Origin: Capitulum mitella
Taxonomy: Eukaryota; Arthropoda; Thecostraca; Pollicipedomorpha; Pollicipedidae
Direction: 5' to 3'
DNA length: 64,000 nt
Assembly (NCBI GenBank): GCA_030062745.1
Contig: CP099842.1
Span: 8,811,838 to 8,875,837 of the forward strand
Every line of letters begins with the position of its first letter. The stretch's first letter is position 1. Below the pieces are notes generated by a model that had not been told where the DNA came from, did no database searches, and worked only from the letters and a program-made list of their open reading frames with translations. Shown here one piece after another: positions 43,162 through 54,793 of the stretch. The position numbers and the translations under genes were made by a program.

Positions 43162-44425
43162 GACCTGTTTACACGGGCGGAATTTCAGCCTTGTCCGTCG
43201 CGGAACTCGATCGCCGCGGACCTGACCGACGGACGGACAGACGAAATCACGTCGCCCAAATCTGAGTGGTGTCAAACCTCGACGAACTCGACCGAAAGTG
43301 CGATAGGCGAAAGTGTGTTTAGCTGACGATACCCAGCAATTTTGCTTCTTTATTCCTGTTCCAAAGCGCATTTGTAAAGGCTGGAGAAAGATTTGTAAGG
43401 ACTGTGCCGGTTGATCAGATCTTGCGGCGTCAGAGTGAGGTGCAGACGGGAAGCCCCAGCGAGACAGGGGCGCGTGTGGGCTAAACCTGTTCACACACGC
43501 CGAGAGAGGGATGGAAAATTTGCTTCCCTGGAAAGATATTTGAGACATGACTCAGAAGGTCACCTCAGATGCTTTCACATTGCGGTGGGAACGTTTGATG
43601 TCATCCTGGACAGGATAGGAAATGACATCGAAAAACAGACTACGGAAACAAGCCAATTTTGCACCACAAGAAGATCTGGCGGTTACAATGAAGTCAGACT
43701 TAGAGTATGAATAACTAAAAAAAAAAATGAAGAATATGTGTCAATCTCTGTAACTTCGCCGCTTGTGACCTGAAACACATCATTGACTTTCGGGTCTGAA
43801 ATTGTTCCAGACGTTGTACCTCTTCCCTATACTTTTAGTATAAGATTAAGATAAGATTTAGACCTATCGATTTACATTTGTTATGTCTGTCTATGGAAAA
43901 GTGACACCGAGAAATTAAAAAGTGGCTGGGAATTAATCAACTGAATTTCTGAGAGTTGAGCGCTGAGTAGAGTTAACATCTTCATACTTATAGATGTTGC
44001 ATTATGATCCAAAATACCTATTTCCGAAACAGAATGGGTATGGCTGTCAAGTAATGGTGGCAGTCAGCAGTCAGACAGTATTTACACATTTAAAAGTGTT
44101 GTTTCAATGTCAAGATAATCACATACATTTGCAAAACTTACAATCCCGTTCTTCTTCAGCCATCGTGGTACAAAAATACCGTTGAACATGATCCAGGTAC
44201 GTAAAACAACGGTATTCGCAGCAGCTCCTGCCTATTCCGCAACGGAATCAAATGAAAACTTGATTTTTGTTAAAATCTTCAGTCTGTTCCGTCGCGGACG
44301 GAATATTCAGGGAGCGGTTGACGTAACTTGATCCCTAAGTCATTAATGCTTGGGTGATGACTTTCAGTCCGTCGGTCGAATCCGCGACGGACTGGTCCGA
44401 AATTCCGCGCGTAATTTCGTAGGCC
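43162..44425 (+). mobile_element. PIF/Harbinger-type element H2
   Basis: Left end GACCTGTTTACACGGGCGGA (43162) and right end GAAATTCCGCGCG...TAGGCC (to 44425). Same family as H1, similar length (1.26 kb), opposite orientation. A further terminus-like GCCTGCTTACACGG at 43089 suggests a third, fragmentary end between them. The right end stops one base before the TTAA of a family A MITE. Confidence 0.7.
43411..43710 (+). pseudogene. Harbinger transposase N-terminal remnant (H2)
   Basis: Reads RRERDGKFASLERYLRHDSE, then GHLRCFHIAVGTFDVILDRI, then GNDIEKQTTET, closely similar to the H1 copy. Only the N-terminal domain is present and no DDE domain follows before the right terminus. Confidence 0.65.
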
Positions 44426-44426
44426 T

Positions 44427-45637
44427 TTAACCCTATTCCCGGCAGGCGGCTGAATCAGCCCCCTCGGGTTTTTTGCTTGCCAATTCCCGGCTTTTTAACG
44501 CGGCTTCACGAAACGTGGTGAATTTTCCTAGTATTCTTTCTACGTGCTGTGACAAAATTTCAAAATCCTTTTTTGCTCAGGGGCGGGGCCAGGCAACGTT
44601 TTTGGGAGGCACCTCAGGCCATTTTTGGCCATGTTGAGGGTAAAAGGAAAATGTCTGTCAAAAACAACGTTTTTACGATAGAACTTAAAAATTTATATGG
44701 ATATATAGCTAAATAGCTGCGCAATGTGCAGATATAATTTTGTTCATCTGAGAATACTTAACAAGGTCAAGTCAAGGTCAAAAGCCAAAATTTTGTTTTA
44801 TTGCAGTAATTTCGGCGCCTGTTTTTTCCAAATGCCAAACCCGGAATACGTATGACGTAGAACGGTGCCCTCTGCTTGTGTATCAAGTTTCAGCTTGATA
44901 TTAGGTCGGGTCACGGAGCTATGACCTAAAATGTCAGTGCGCGTCCCCTACATCGCAATAGCCATAACATGAAATTCCTGAAATAGAGTGAATGCAAATG
45001 ATTGAAAACGTTTACAGATCACATTAATGCACACGAGATCATTTCAAGTGACTCCAAGGTCACTGGGGGTCATTTAAGGTCAAAGGTCACAAGTTGTTCT
45101 GAAGAACGTGTGACCATGACAGCTCCCCCTTTTTCATGTCCCTGGCACCGCCTACGCTAACATTATACAAACATTGTAATGTGATTTGTACTTCTTTAGC
45201 ATAACATGACTAGTAGAAGCCAAAAAAGTGTTTTTGCCTTCTTTGTTCATTTAGTTGTTGAAAAAACTAATCCTCTTTTTTGAAACCCTGCGAACGCCCA
45301 TGAATTTTGTCAAAATTTGAGATGTGTATACCAATGGTAAAAGTCCTATCCATAATCTTCCGATTCATGCCAGTTTCATCGAAATCGGTCCATAATCCAG
45401 GGAGTTATTAAGAAGTCCAAAAATAGCCCTGATTTTGACATTTTGCCCCCTGTACCCATACATTTTAGGATTTTGAACATTTCTTTTTATAAAAATGTAG
45501 TTCACGTCATGGCACATCGATCGCCGTTTGTTGCGATAAAATCGGATTTGTAGTTCTCGAGATCTCAAGGGGGGCTGAATCCGCCCCTCCTGCCGGGAAT
45601 CGACCATACCGTCTAGTCCCTCCGGGAATAGGGTTAA
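44427..45637 (-). mobile_element. TTAA MITE family A, copy 1 (piggyBac-type)
   Basis: A 1.21-kb noncoding element with TTAA at both ends and termini TTAACCCTATTCCCGG / GGGAATAGGGTTAA. Opposite orientation to the copy at 48117. Interior contains several AGGTCA/TGACCT hexamers, and each end has a G-run/C-run palindrome. TTAA target and CCCT termini indicate mobilisation by a piggyBac transposase. Confidence 0.88.
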
Positions 45638-46886
45638 AGCGACGCTTCCAAACGGCTTCCCAAATTACTCCATGATTCCAAAATATCTTTCGCAGAAAGT
45701 GTGTTGGCTTGCAAGTGCCTCTCGTGCGCAGTACCTTAACACGCGCGCTGGAAGGGGGGCCTTTTGTGCCTCCTGTTTTTTTGAATATGTCTAGAACGAA
45801 TCGGAGCTGGTTGTTGGTACTTTTTGACGTTTATGGCAATTGAATAAATCGTTGATTGATGCTGAAAAATAAAAAATTGGCTGGAAATTTTGAAGTTTCA
45901 AGCATTTGAAATGAGACAAACACAACGAAAACGATGGTTATTGCTGAGAAATGGGAACTCTGTGAAATGACCAGCGTTCTACCTAAGATTACCGTTTGAA
46001 CACAATGACGCGACGTCATTCGGGCGTAAGTGATGGATGTACCAAAACCAAAACCAGGGTCAGTGAGGGTCAAGGCCATCAAAGTTCAAGGTCAAATATC
46101 TTCTGACCTGGTCCAGAAGTGCTTTGCAACATGTCGATTTGTATGAAATATGCATTCAAAGACCTTAACAAAAACATATGTGCGCACATGGATATGCTTA
46201 TTTATATCCGGGCCATTTCAGGTCAAGGTCATCAACGGCTAAGGACTGGTCAATGACCTGACATGACCTAGGCCCTAAATCTTCATTAAAGACTTCAGAT
46301 GAGTGAAAATTGTCGTATTCCACGTTTTAACGCCCAAACAAACACTCTTTTCCCGTTCCGTTCGAAAAGTTGTGCGGAATTGCCCGTACCGGCCGAGAAA
46401 GTGTCGAAAATTAACCTTTTCGACCCCATTCGACCTCAAAGATATTAATTTAGGAACATGAAAATTACACACAGCGTAAATCGTTGTAGCCCCACCATTT
46501 CTATAAAATTTCACTTCTCTAGCTCCTTCCGTTTTCGAGATCGGAGGGGGCACTTTTGTATTCCCTTCTATTGCGCGTTAGTGCGTAACCCCCTTCCACT
46601 GCGCGGTTTAAGGCATATTTTCCTGGTTACGAAAAAAGCAATCACCGCAGCTGCTGCGCTGTTCCTGTCTATTTTTTCTTTGCTGCAGGAAACCCCCCCC
46701 CGCCCGGTTAACATCCCAAAATAGGCCCTGTGAATGACACCAAATTTTTAGCGGTATGCATGGCGCGTCCCGACCCCTTTGTTTGGCGCACAGAGATAAA
46801 GAATCGTCTTCGTGCCTTGGTATGAGTTTACCATGGCACAAGCCTGCCTTCTCTGCCTGTTTGTCAGTCCCTCTGGATGTTTATGA
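45638..46886. other. Upstream region of the WGDDG gene; no separate gene
   Basis: Contains TCAAGGTCA/AGGTCAAGGTCA clusters (46065-46280). The first exon of the gene at 46934 (initiator and start of signal peptide) is expected here or further upstream but could not be pinned down. Confidence 0.4.
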
Positions 46887-46933
46887 GTGTATCTGTTCTG
46901 TCTTTTTTACCAGTTTGCCTGTTTTGCCGCCAG

Positions 46934-48078
46934 GTGGCCGTCCTGCTCTGTGCGGTGGCCATCGCCGCTAGGCAGCAAGCGACGTATTGCCATCTCAGAG
47001 ATCAAACATCCCCACGTGCGCGTCGACACCACCACTGAAGACGACTTCACATCCTTGGTAAACAAGAGGTCTCCTATAGACAGGATTTCTTACACACCTG
47101 ATGTCAAAAGCGGCTACGCCGGACACTATCCCATTTCTTACGACGATGAGGGCATTTTCGAAGGTGAAGTGATTAGCCGGAGGGACTACCCAGGATTCTT
47201 TGTCCCCAAATACCACCGAGATCGGTATCCCAAGAGCACCTTCAAGCAGAATGACAGAAATGACAAAAATGAAAAGATCGACGTCGGAAAAGGCTGGTTT
47301 GACGGGAAGAGCAATGTGTGGAATAACTACAAGAATGATTATTGGCTGAAGTACGATCGCCATTACAAATGGTTCTACGATGGTCGGCATGTGAAGAAAA
47401 GCCCGAGACGGAGCGGCAGCGGAAAGGGGGGCGACAAATGGGATGGCGATGGAAGATGGGGTGACGGTGACGGATGGAACCACAATGACAAAGGTGGTGA
47501 CGATGACAGATGGGTTGGCGACAACGGATGGGGTGACGGTGACTTATGGGGCAACGACAATAGATGGGGTGACGACGGCACATGGGGTGACGATGACGTA
47601 TGGGGTGACGACGGCAGGTGGAGTGACCATGGCGGACGGAGTCACTATGGAAGACGGGGTGACCACGGCGGATGGGGTGATGATGACAAACGAAGTCACG
47701 GTAAATGGGGCGACGACGGATGGGGTGACGATGGGTGGGGCGATGATGGATGGGGAGACGATGGGTGGGGCGATGATGGATGGGGTGACGATGGATGGGG
47801 CGATGATGGATGGGGTGACGATGGGTGGGGCGATGATGGATGGGGAGACGATGGATGGGGTGACGATGGATGGGGTGACGATGATTGGCGCCATGATGGA
47901 TGGGGAGATGACGACAGAGGACGTGATGATGATTGGGATGGTGACCGATATGGAAAACACGGCCATGGTGGAAAGGATAGTAGGTAAGGTAAAAGCGTAG
48001 GTAAAGTAGTAGGTAAAGCCAAGGTGAAAAAAACGTGGAATTTCTTCTATCGTGGTTATGCTCCTGACTACGACTAGG
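46934..48078 (+). CDS. Secreted Trp/Gly/Asp-repeat protein (function unknown)
   Basis: Not a family I recognise. A tract with a basic, Tyr/Lys/Asp-rich N-terminal half (KGWFDGKSNVWNNYKNDYW; LKYDRHYKWFYDGRH) is followed by degenerate and then about twelve near-perfect WGDDG pentapeptides (15-bp DNA units, about 47705-47885). It then reads WRHDGWGDDDRGRDD and GKHGHGGKDSR, with TAA at 47985-47987. Directly after an acceptor-like GCCGCCAG (46933), another frame encodes VAVLLCAVAIAA, a classic signal-peptide core, joining the main frame (GSKRRIAISEIKHPHVRVD) only if one A (46970) is ignored. Alternatively, translation could start at ATG 46887 (MYLFCLFYQFACFAA, also hydrophobic). After the TAA the same frame stays open to TAG at 48076, reading KVKKTWNFFYRGYAPDYD. 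Likely an extracellular, acidic, perhaps ion-binding matrix protein; this is inference. Confidence 0.6.
47705..47885 (+). repeat. 15-bp coding minisatellite (WGDDG)
   Basis: About twelve units of GATGGATGGGGTGAC with GGC/GGT and GAC/GAT synonymous variation; the amino-acid repeat is almost invariant. Frames on the minus strand (His/Pro-rich, Ser/Pro-rich) are shadows of it. Confidence 0.93.
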
Positions 48079-48116
48079 CAGAGGAGATCCCTGTGTAACT
48101 CGCAGCAAAAAGTCTG

Positions 48117-49334
48117 TTAACCCTATTCCCGGAGGGCTAGACGGTATGGCCGATTCCCGGCAGGGGGGGCGGATTCGGCCCCCCCCTGAGATCTCGAGAA
48201 CTACTTATCCGATTTCATCGCAACAAACGGCAATCGATTTGCCGTGACGTGAACTACATTTTGATGAAAAGAAATTTTCAAAATTTTGAAATTTGTGGAT
48301 ACAGGGGGGCAAAAATGTCAAAATGGGGGGTACTTTTTGACTTCTTATAACTCCGTTGTTTATGGACCGATTTCGATGAAACTGGCATCAATCGAGAGAT
48401 TATGAATAGGGCTTTTACCATGGGTATGCAAATTTGAAATTTTGAGAAAATTCATGGGCGTTCACAGGGTTTCAAAAATAGGGGGATAAGTTTTCTAATA
48501 ACGGAATGAACAAAAAAGGTAAAAACACTTTTTTAGCTTCTGCTAGTCATGTTATGCTAAAGAAGTACAAATCGCATTACAATGTTTGTATAATGTTAGC
48601 ATAGGCGGTGCCAGGGACATGAGAAAGGGGGAACTGCCATGGTCACACGTTTCTCAGATCAACTTGTGACTTTTGACCTTAAATGACCTCCAGTGACCTT
48701 GGGGTCACCTGGAATGATGTTGTGTGCATTCAATATTATCTGTAAACGTTTTTAATCGATTAAATTCACTCTATTCCAAAAAATTCATTTTTTGGCTTTT
48801 GCGATATAGGTTACGCTTACTGACATTTTAGGTCATAGCTCCGTGACCCGACCTGATATCAAGCTGAAACTTGGTACACAAGTAGAGGGCATCTTTCTGC
48901 GTCATATATATTCCGGGTTTGGCATTTGAAAAAACGGCGCCGAAATTATTGCAAAAAAACAAATTTTGATTTTTGACCTTGACCGCACCTTGTAAAGTGA
49001 CCTCAGATAAACAAAATTACATATGCACATTGCCCAACTATTTAGCTATATATTCATATAAAGTTTTAAGTTCTATCTTAAAAACTCTGTTTTTGGCAGA
49101 CATTTTCCTTTTACCCTCAACATGGCCAAAAATGACCTGAGGTGCCTCCCAAAAACGTTGCCTGGCTCCGCCCCTGAGCAAAATAGAATTTCGAAATTTT
49201 GTCACGGCGCGTAGAAGGAATAGCTAGGAAAAGTCACCAAGTTTCGTGAAGCTGCGTTAAAAAGCCTGAAATTGGCAAGCAAAAAACCCGAGGGGGGGCG
49301 GATTCTGCCCCCCCCCTGCCGGGAATAGGGTTAA
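48117..49334 (+). mobile_element. TTAA MITE family A, copy 2
   Basis: A 1.22-kb full-length copy (TTAA 48117-48120 and 49331-49334). Left end TTAACCCTATTCCCGGAGGG, right end GCCGGGAATAGGGTTAA. Palindromes at 48163-48186 and 49292-49317. It begins about 40 bp after the last in-frame codon of the WGDDG gene. AGTCTG occurs on both flanks (48111-48116, 49335-49340). Confidence 0.88.
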
Positions 49335-49934
49335 AGTCTGTCGCGAAGAAGTCCACGTCGTTCTAAACGTAAATAAGATAAGTTGCGTCCTAAACTTCAT
49401 AATTTAGTTTTTAATGCACTAACAATCCAGCCATCATTGCATCTGATAAGCGTGAGTGGCATGTTTGATTTTCAAGACGGGGCAGTGTCTCAAGCAAGAT
49501 GTTTCGCGTTTTCCGACATTATGTGTGACTCCGCCTTTGTGACCAGTTTATGATCGAAGGATGCATGTTTGTATATGAAAAGCGACCCAATAAACACCAC
49601 TGCCTACATTCACGGCTTATGACGTAAACTAGAAACAAGCTTAATTTTATTCCAGGACCTTGATTTTTAGGGTAAATTTCGCTGGAGAGAGCTTATTCTG
49701 CCAATCCCCCCCCCCCCCCCGACTGGAAACCAACCGCCCAGATTTGCTGCGATATCTCTGAAATGAATTCTGGTGACTTAATTTACAACTCAACGTGCTT
49801 TCAAACCCGAAAACTCCAATAGCAGCGTCAGGATTCACAGAACCGGGTCGCGGTAGAAAGGGGTTCAAACGCACGAGTATGTATTGGTCACCTTTGGGTC
49901 GGATATTGTCGACGGGATGTCCTCAGAGCGAATG
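49335..49934. other. Spacer between family A and family B MITEs
   Basis: No gene. An AATAAA at about 49589 could serve as a distal poly(A) signal for the WGDDG gene if the transcript reads through the MITE. Confidence 0.3.
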
Positions 49935-51167
49935 TTAACCCGCCCCCGACTGGGGTGGGGCAGTTGATCGTCCCCCCTGAGGTTTTTCTGAGACTGCGAG
50001 AGAACAAACAAACACAGAGCCACGAACCTTTATGTGTCTTTTGCTTGGTCATTTTTACATCCTTGTGTCAAAGTTTTGGCTTCACGTCAGCTCAGGTGTC
50101 TGACCCAGGTCAGGTCAAACGGACCTATGTCCAAAAAAGTTTAGCGCCCTGTAGCGTTTTTGGAAAAACAAGATATCACAAACATACGTTCATGGATTGG
50201 TGATCTTGATAACGTGCAACAAATCTGCTATCTCAGATTTTTCAAAATTTTCGGGTCATTGACTTAAGTTCAAACCCATTTTTTAAGACATGTTGCCGTT
50301 TTTTCGGAAATTGACGGAATATTTCATAAAATTTTATAAAAAGTGTGGAGTTAAGCAGACTGCTAGTTACCGTCATTGGGCAAAGTATCAATGGCGTCCA
50401 GCCATTGATCCTGGGGTCAAGTCACAAATAACTGTAGTGAGCCAAAATGTACCACCGTCAAAATCAACGATGAATTACTCAGAATGGGTAGAAAATAGCA
50501 GAACTGGCTTGCACAGACGTAAGTAATACCAAAAACCTCGAAAAAGTTTTAAAAAATAACATATTTTGGAAATAAGCAGGCTCTCGCGAATAAAGCTGTG
50601 CAAATTCTGTAGACTGATAATTAATAAATTTTCCAAAATTTAAGCATGAAAAACCATCAAAAGAACCACTAAGATCAATAAAGTTTACATAAATAGGTTT
50701 TTTCGCGAAAATAAAGGTACGCTAAAACCAGTTCCCGTTAATTTCTTACTACGTACGGCTGCAGCGCACGCCGACAGCCGGCGCGAAAGTTGCCGTGTCT
50801 TTAACTCAACGTTTCGGCGTATATATTGAACAAATCCGAGAAATTAGATATGTATCGGCATTTGCGGACCTTCACTTGTGCGCTGATGCCTTTACCTATG
50901 CGTTATTAGTCACAGCCGTTGCGATTCAGGCCGTTTCTCGGTCTCATGCAGTGGGCTATGAGATAACATATATAGGGCGTAAATTGTTTACAGATTATCT
51001 AAAACTAAAAATGAGACCAGTGTGAGCTCTACTCGTCACGAGCTTCCCAACGGAATGCCTATTTTTATCGTGTAACCAACCGTTCGTGAGTTAGAGGGGG
51101 GCGACCAACTGCCCCCTGCCCCAAGTCGGGCGTGATCATCGCCGACCAACGGTCGTGCGCGGGTTAA
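49935..51167 (+). mobile_element. TTAA MITE family B, copy 2
   Basis: A 1.23-kb element in opposite orientation to 17122-18348, with TTAA at 49935-49938 and 51164-51167 and termini TTAACCCGCCCCCGACTGG and GTCGTGCGCGGGTTAA. The interior aligns throughout with copy 1 (for example ATAGGGCGTAAATTG, AACTCAACGTTTCGGCGTAT). Confidence 0.87.
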
Positions 51168-53683
51168 AGTGACCATATTGTCTTAAAACACATCACTGAA
51201 GCCAATGCATTCACAAGGGTATTAGTGACTCATTCCTAGATAATAATGGAAAACAGTACAATGCACATCGCATCTTAAACGCTCTTATAGATTGCCGTCT
51301 GAAAGGAAGCAGTGATTTCTACCTTTGTATATTTTACGAACGCAACAAAACAAAAATTATTTTACAATAGAGATGCTAAGGACAAAGAATGGTGGGTTCG
51401 TGTCTATGATTTGCGTTGCATGTGTCAGTATTTTAATCGGTCCTTATAGATTGGTTATATACTCCTGGAGTCTGAGTTGGCGTAGTGATCATAGTCATAT
51501 ACGTCTTATACTATGGTACATTATCGGCATAGCCAGGAGCACCACGTGGGGGCAATGTTTGTTAGTTTCTTCCATGTGATCCTTTACTGGTCGAGATGGC
51601 TTTGAATGAGCTTGTGATGGTTACTGTGATAAAAGAAATATTTTCTTAAGAAAACAGCCATTCGTGGATGTGGTAAAAGTTTAAAAGGGAAGAGAAAAAT
51701 GATTTTTCCAATTCATTTGCCAGTCTCATCTATTAAAAATGGAGCCGTAGTGCTGAAAGCCATCTCTGGGAACAAACTAAAGCTCCCTTGCGTATGCCCC
51801 TGGCAATGTCTCCATACGTAAATACCATATGCTACACGTAAAAGTAATAAAGCAGTGCGCAGTTTTTACTGCAACCGCATTGTATGAAGGCTTTTCTCGT
51901 AACGTGGTCTAGTGATTGCTCATTGTTGGTGCCCTGGATCCGTTACTGGTGTCATGCCGCTTTTACGTGCCAAAATAAAAAAGGAGAAAGCACACAAAGT
52001 GCTGGTATCTCCATTCTTCGTGTGAAGACCTTGGTAACCTACTTTTCAAAAAGCAATGTACTGAGTGTCCTCTTTTGATCCCTGGATCTGCCACTTTTAT
52101 GATGTCTTGGACCAGAAAAGGAACAGGTGCCTTGCGAAAAAGAGTTCTGTTATTCTCATAGCATCGCATAGCGCATTTCACAGTACAACCTCCAAACAGA
52201 CCTGAAAAATGTCTGCATTGTCTCTAACAAAACCAACGGAAAACAAAATTGCCTTCCTAGTAAAAAAAACTCGATATCGTGACAAAGCCACTCATTTTCT
52301 GTACAAAAAAAATTTTTAACCAAAGAGGCATGTTGACATCAAGCCTCAAAGCAACAAAAACGGATTCCATTCGGCCTCGCTTTATTCAAAATGATGACTG
52401 ACAAAAACATCAAACACACAAAACGTCATCAGCGGTTTCAGACATCAACCAATGTATGGAAAACTAACGACTGTGTACGCCATATTTGGAAAAATTTTCA
52501 CGTATTTCACAGTTTTTCTTTGCCTTCTGTTCTGAAGTTGATCCCCGGGCCAGCGTTCAAATGATGCACACACTGCCCAGATGAAGGTCATGAACGAAAC
52601 GCCTGAAGTGTAGTACATTTATGCTTTGTCTCCATTACCTCTATTACTAACATGGCTAAATGTATTATTTTGATTTTTTTTTTGCCATGTTAACCATTAA
52701 AACTACTAAACGTTAAGAGGGCTAGCAAAATCGCAGTTCTTCATACTGAAGTATCTGGTGGCCAAAAAGATGGAAGTGCACTATGCTATACTGTACAAGC
52801 AGGTAGATCCACACATAATGTTCCCGTCGCGATGGGCGAACATAACACGAATAATGCAAAAAGGGGAAAAAGCGCAAGGACGGGGATGTAAGGATGCGGG
52901 AAAGGGTGAGGCTTAAGGGTTCCCGGGGATGGGGAGTCGATAATTTTGTTTGGGGCGCATTCTGCCGGTATTGGCGTCGCGCCCAACAAGACACATTAAT
53001 GCTCGTCAAGAAAGGATAAACGGACAAATAGAGAGCAAGAGAGAGAGGAAGAGAGACAGAGAAAAGAAATGGCCCAACACAAATAAAAAAGACGCTAAAA
53101 CGACAGAGGATATTGTGAGCTATGTCGCTTTCCTGTGGGTCGTTTTTGTTTTCATGAACACTGTCGTATACGTTTTCCGAATGTTCGCTTTTATTTTGTC
53201 TCTGCTGCTCCTGAAAAAAACGCCTGGAGCTTGTTATATAAGCCATTGGCTCAATGCTAGCCAATTTCGCCCATCACATTCTTGAAGTAACACATTCTGG
53301 TGAATTAGTCGAATTTTCGTTTTAGAGGAATTGTGAAAAATTCGTCACGTGGTCCCTGACACAAAAAAAAACGCGAGTGCAGGACATACATTGGAAATAA
53401 TCAGCTTTTAAAGTAATCATGTCTACACTGATCAACAACATCACGTTTGCCATTCTTCGCCACTGATTCAGTTAGTTGCTTCTCACCTAACAATATTTAA
53501 CTTTTCTCATAACGTTCTTGATACAAAAATACCTAAATGACGGAGGCACAAAAAGACATCCGCCTCCAGCAACAACAACAACAAACAAGAAACAACAAAC
53601 GAAGCCTTGGAGCGTTTGGATAGATTTGGATTGTTCATCATTCCATGTCGCTTGATGATAAGCTTATCTGTCTCGTAGGGATT
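51168..53683. other. Intergenic, no gene recognised
   Basis: Low-GC sequence with short frames. The 180-codon minus frame at 52722-53264 has hydrophobic runs but no family resemblance. An AAC-rich run lies at 53568-53600. Confidence 0.4.
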
Positions 53684-54793
53684 AACGCGACACAGCTTGA
53701 GGGGGTGTCAAGAAGGACATCCCCCTCGGTTTTCTGTGAATAATTTTTGAACCGTTAGAGCCAATCTAACAAAACATGCAATACCTGTTCATCAATCATT
53801 TTTACATATTTTGATACCACAACCATTTCCATGCTAGGTCAGGTCATGGATATATGACGTCGTAAGTGAGCCCTTGCATGTATGTTTCCGTCTCTTCGGG
53901 CGATGGCGCGAACATGATCCGTTTTTCCCCATAAAAATCGTGAAAATAATGCATGAATTATTTGGATCTGGATGGGACACGGTCCTCAAAAGGGATGTAC
54001 AACCGTGCCACGTCAACATTAGAGGTCATGCCAGGTCGCATGAATGATGACCATTGGACTGGTTCGCATTGTGGGTGATAGAAGTGGTTGCCGCTGACCT
54101 TCCCCATCGCAAACAAATCTATCCATGCGCCTCTTAGCAAGGGTCATCAAATGCAACGTGAGGCCAAGGTCAAGTCATGTCATAGGTAGATGTCAAGACG
54201 AAATGAAATACAACATTGTCCGTGGAAGATCGTTCAGAAGCAGCAGAGAACAATTTCTGTTGCTAGTCAGAAAAAGAAAAATGAGTATCTGTCCTGACCT
54301 GGCTTTACTCTTGACCCGATAAACAGCAAAAAGAGCAGATATGATCATCATGAGATGCCATTTCAATTCCGTACCTGACACAGTTACGAATCCTAACGAA
54401 TAATTTTTGCTCTTTGTCAGGAAGGATAATGCAATATCCATCTGACCTGGCCTAGACTAACTCTGACTGGATAAAAACCAGGTAATGCAAAACTGATCAT
54501 CAGAAGGTTTCACTTCCACCCTTTTTTGTCACGTTCATCAAAACGGTTGTGAGTAACAATCGATTTTTGGCATGTAAAGAATTACCAGTAATTCACCTGA
54601 CCTAGGCTGACCTTGACCCGACATTTTTTAACATTTTGGCATGCTTCTGGCTCAGAAGACCGCGACCGTTCATGTGATACCCAGCTGAAAGCTCTAAGAC
54701 CAATATTGTCGATAACCGGTGTCAGTTTCTCCGACGTCGTGCTATGCGTTTTACGTGAGCTGTGACGTCATCAGTCACGCGACCAGGGTTAAC
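53684..54793 (+). mobile_element. Possible third TTAA MITE family (C)
   Basis: TTAACGCGACACAGCTTG at about 53684 is followed by the same type of subterminal palindrome seen in families A and B (GAGGGGGTGTC ... GACATCCCCCTC). About 1.1 kb later CGCGACCAGGGTTAA ends at about 54793. Size and the AGGTCA-rich interior match the other families, but the two termini pair only loosely. Confidence 0.3.

Noticed and set aside
47242-48108. Minus-strand His/Pro-rich 288-codon frame
   Set aside because: Shadow of the WGDDG coding repeat; the plus frame has the domain-like N-terminus and signal core.
49681-49740. C-run at 49707 as another TTAA element end
   Set aside because: No TTAA terminus or palindrome partner nearby.
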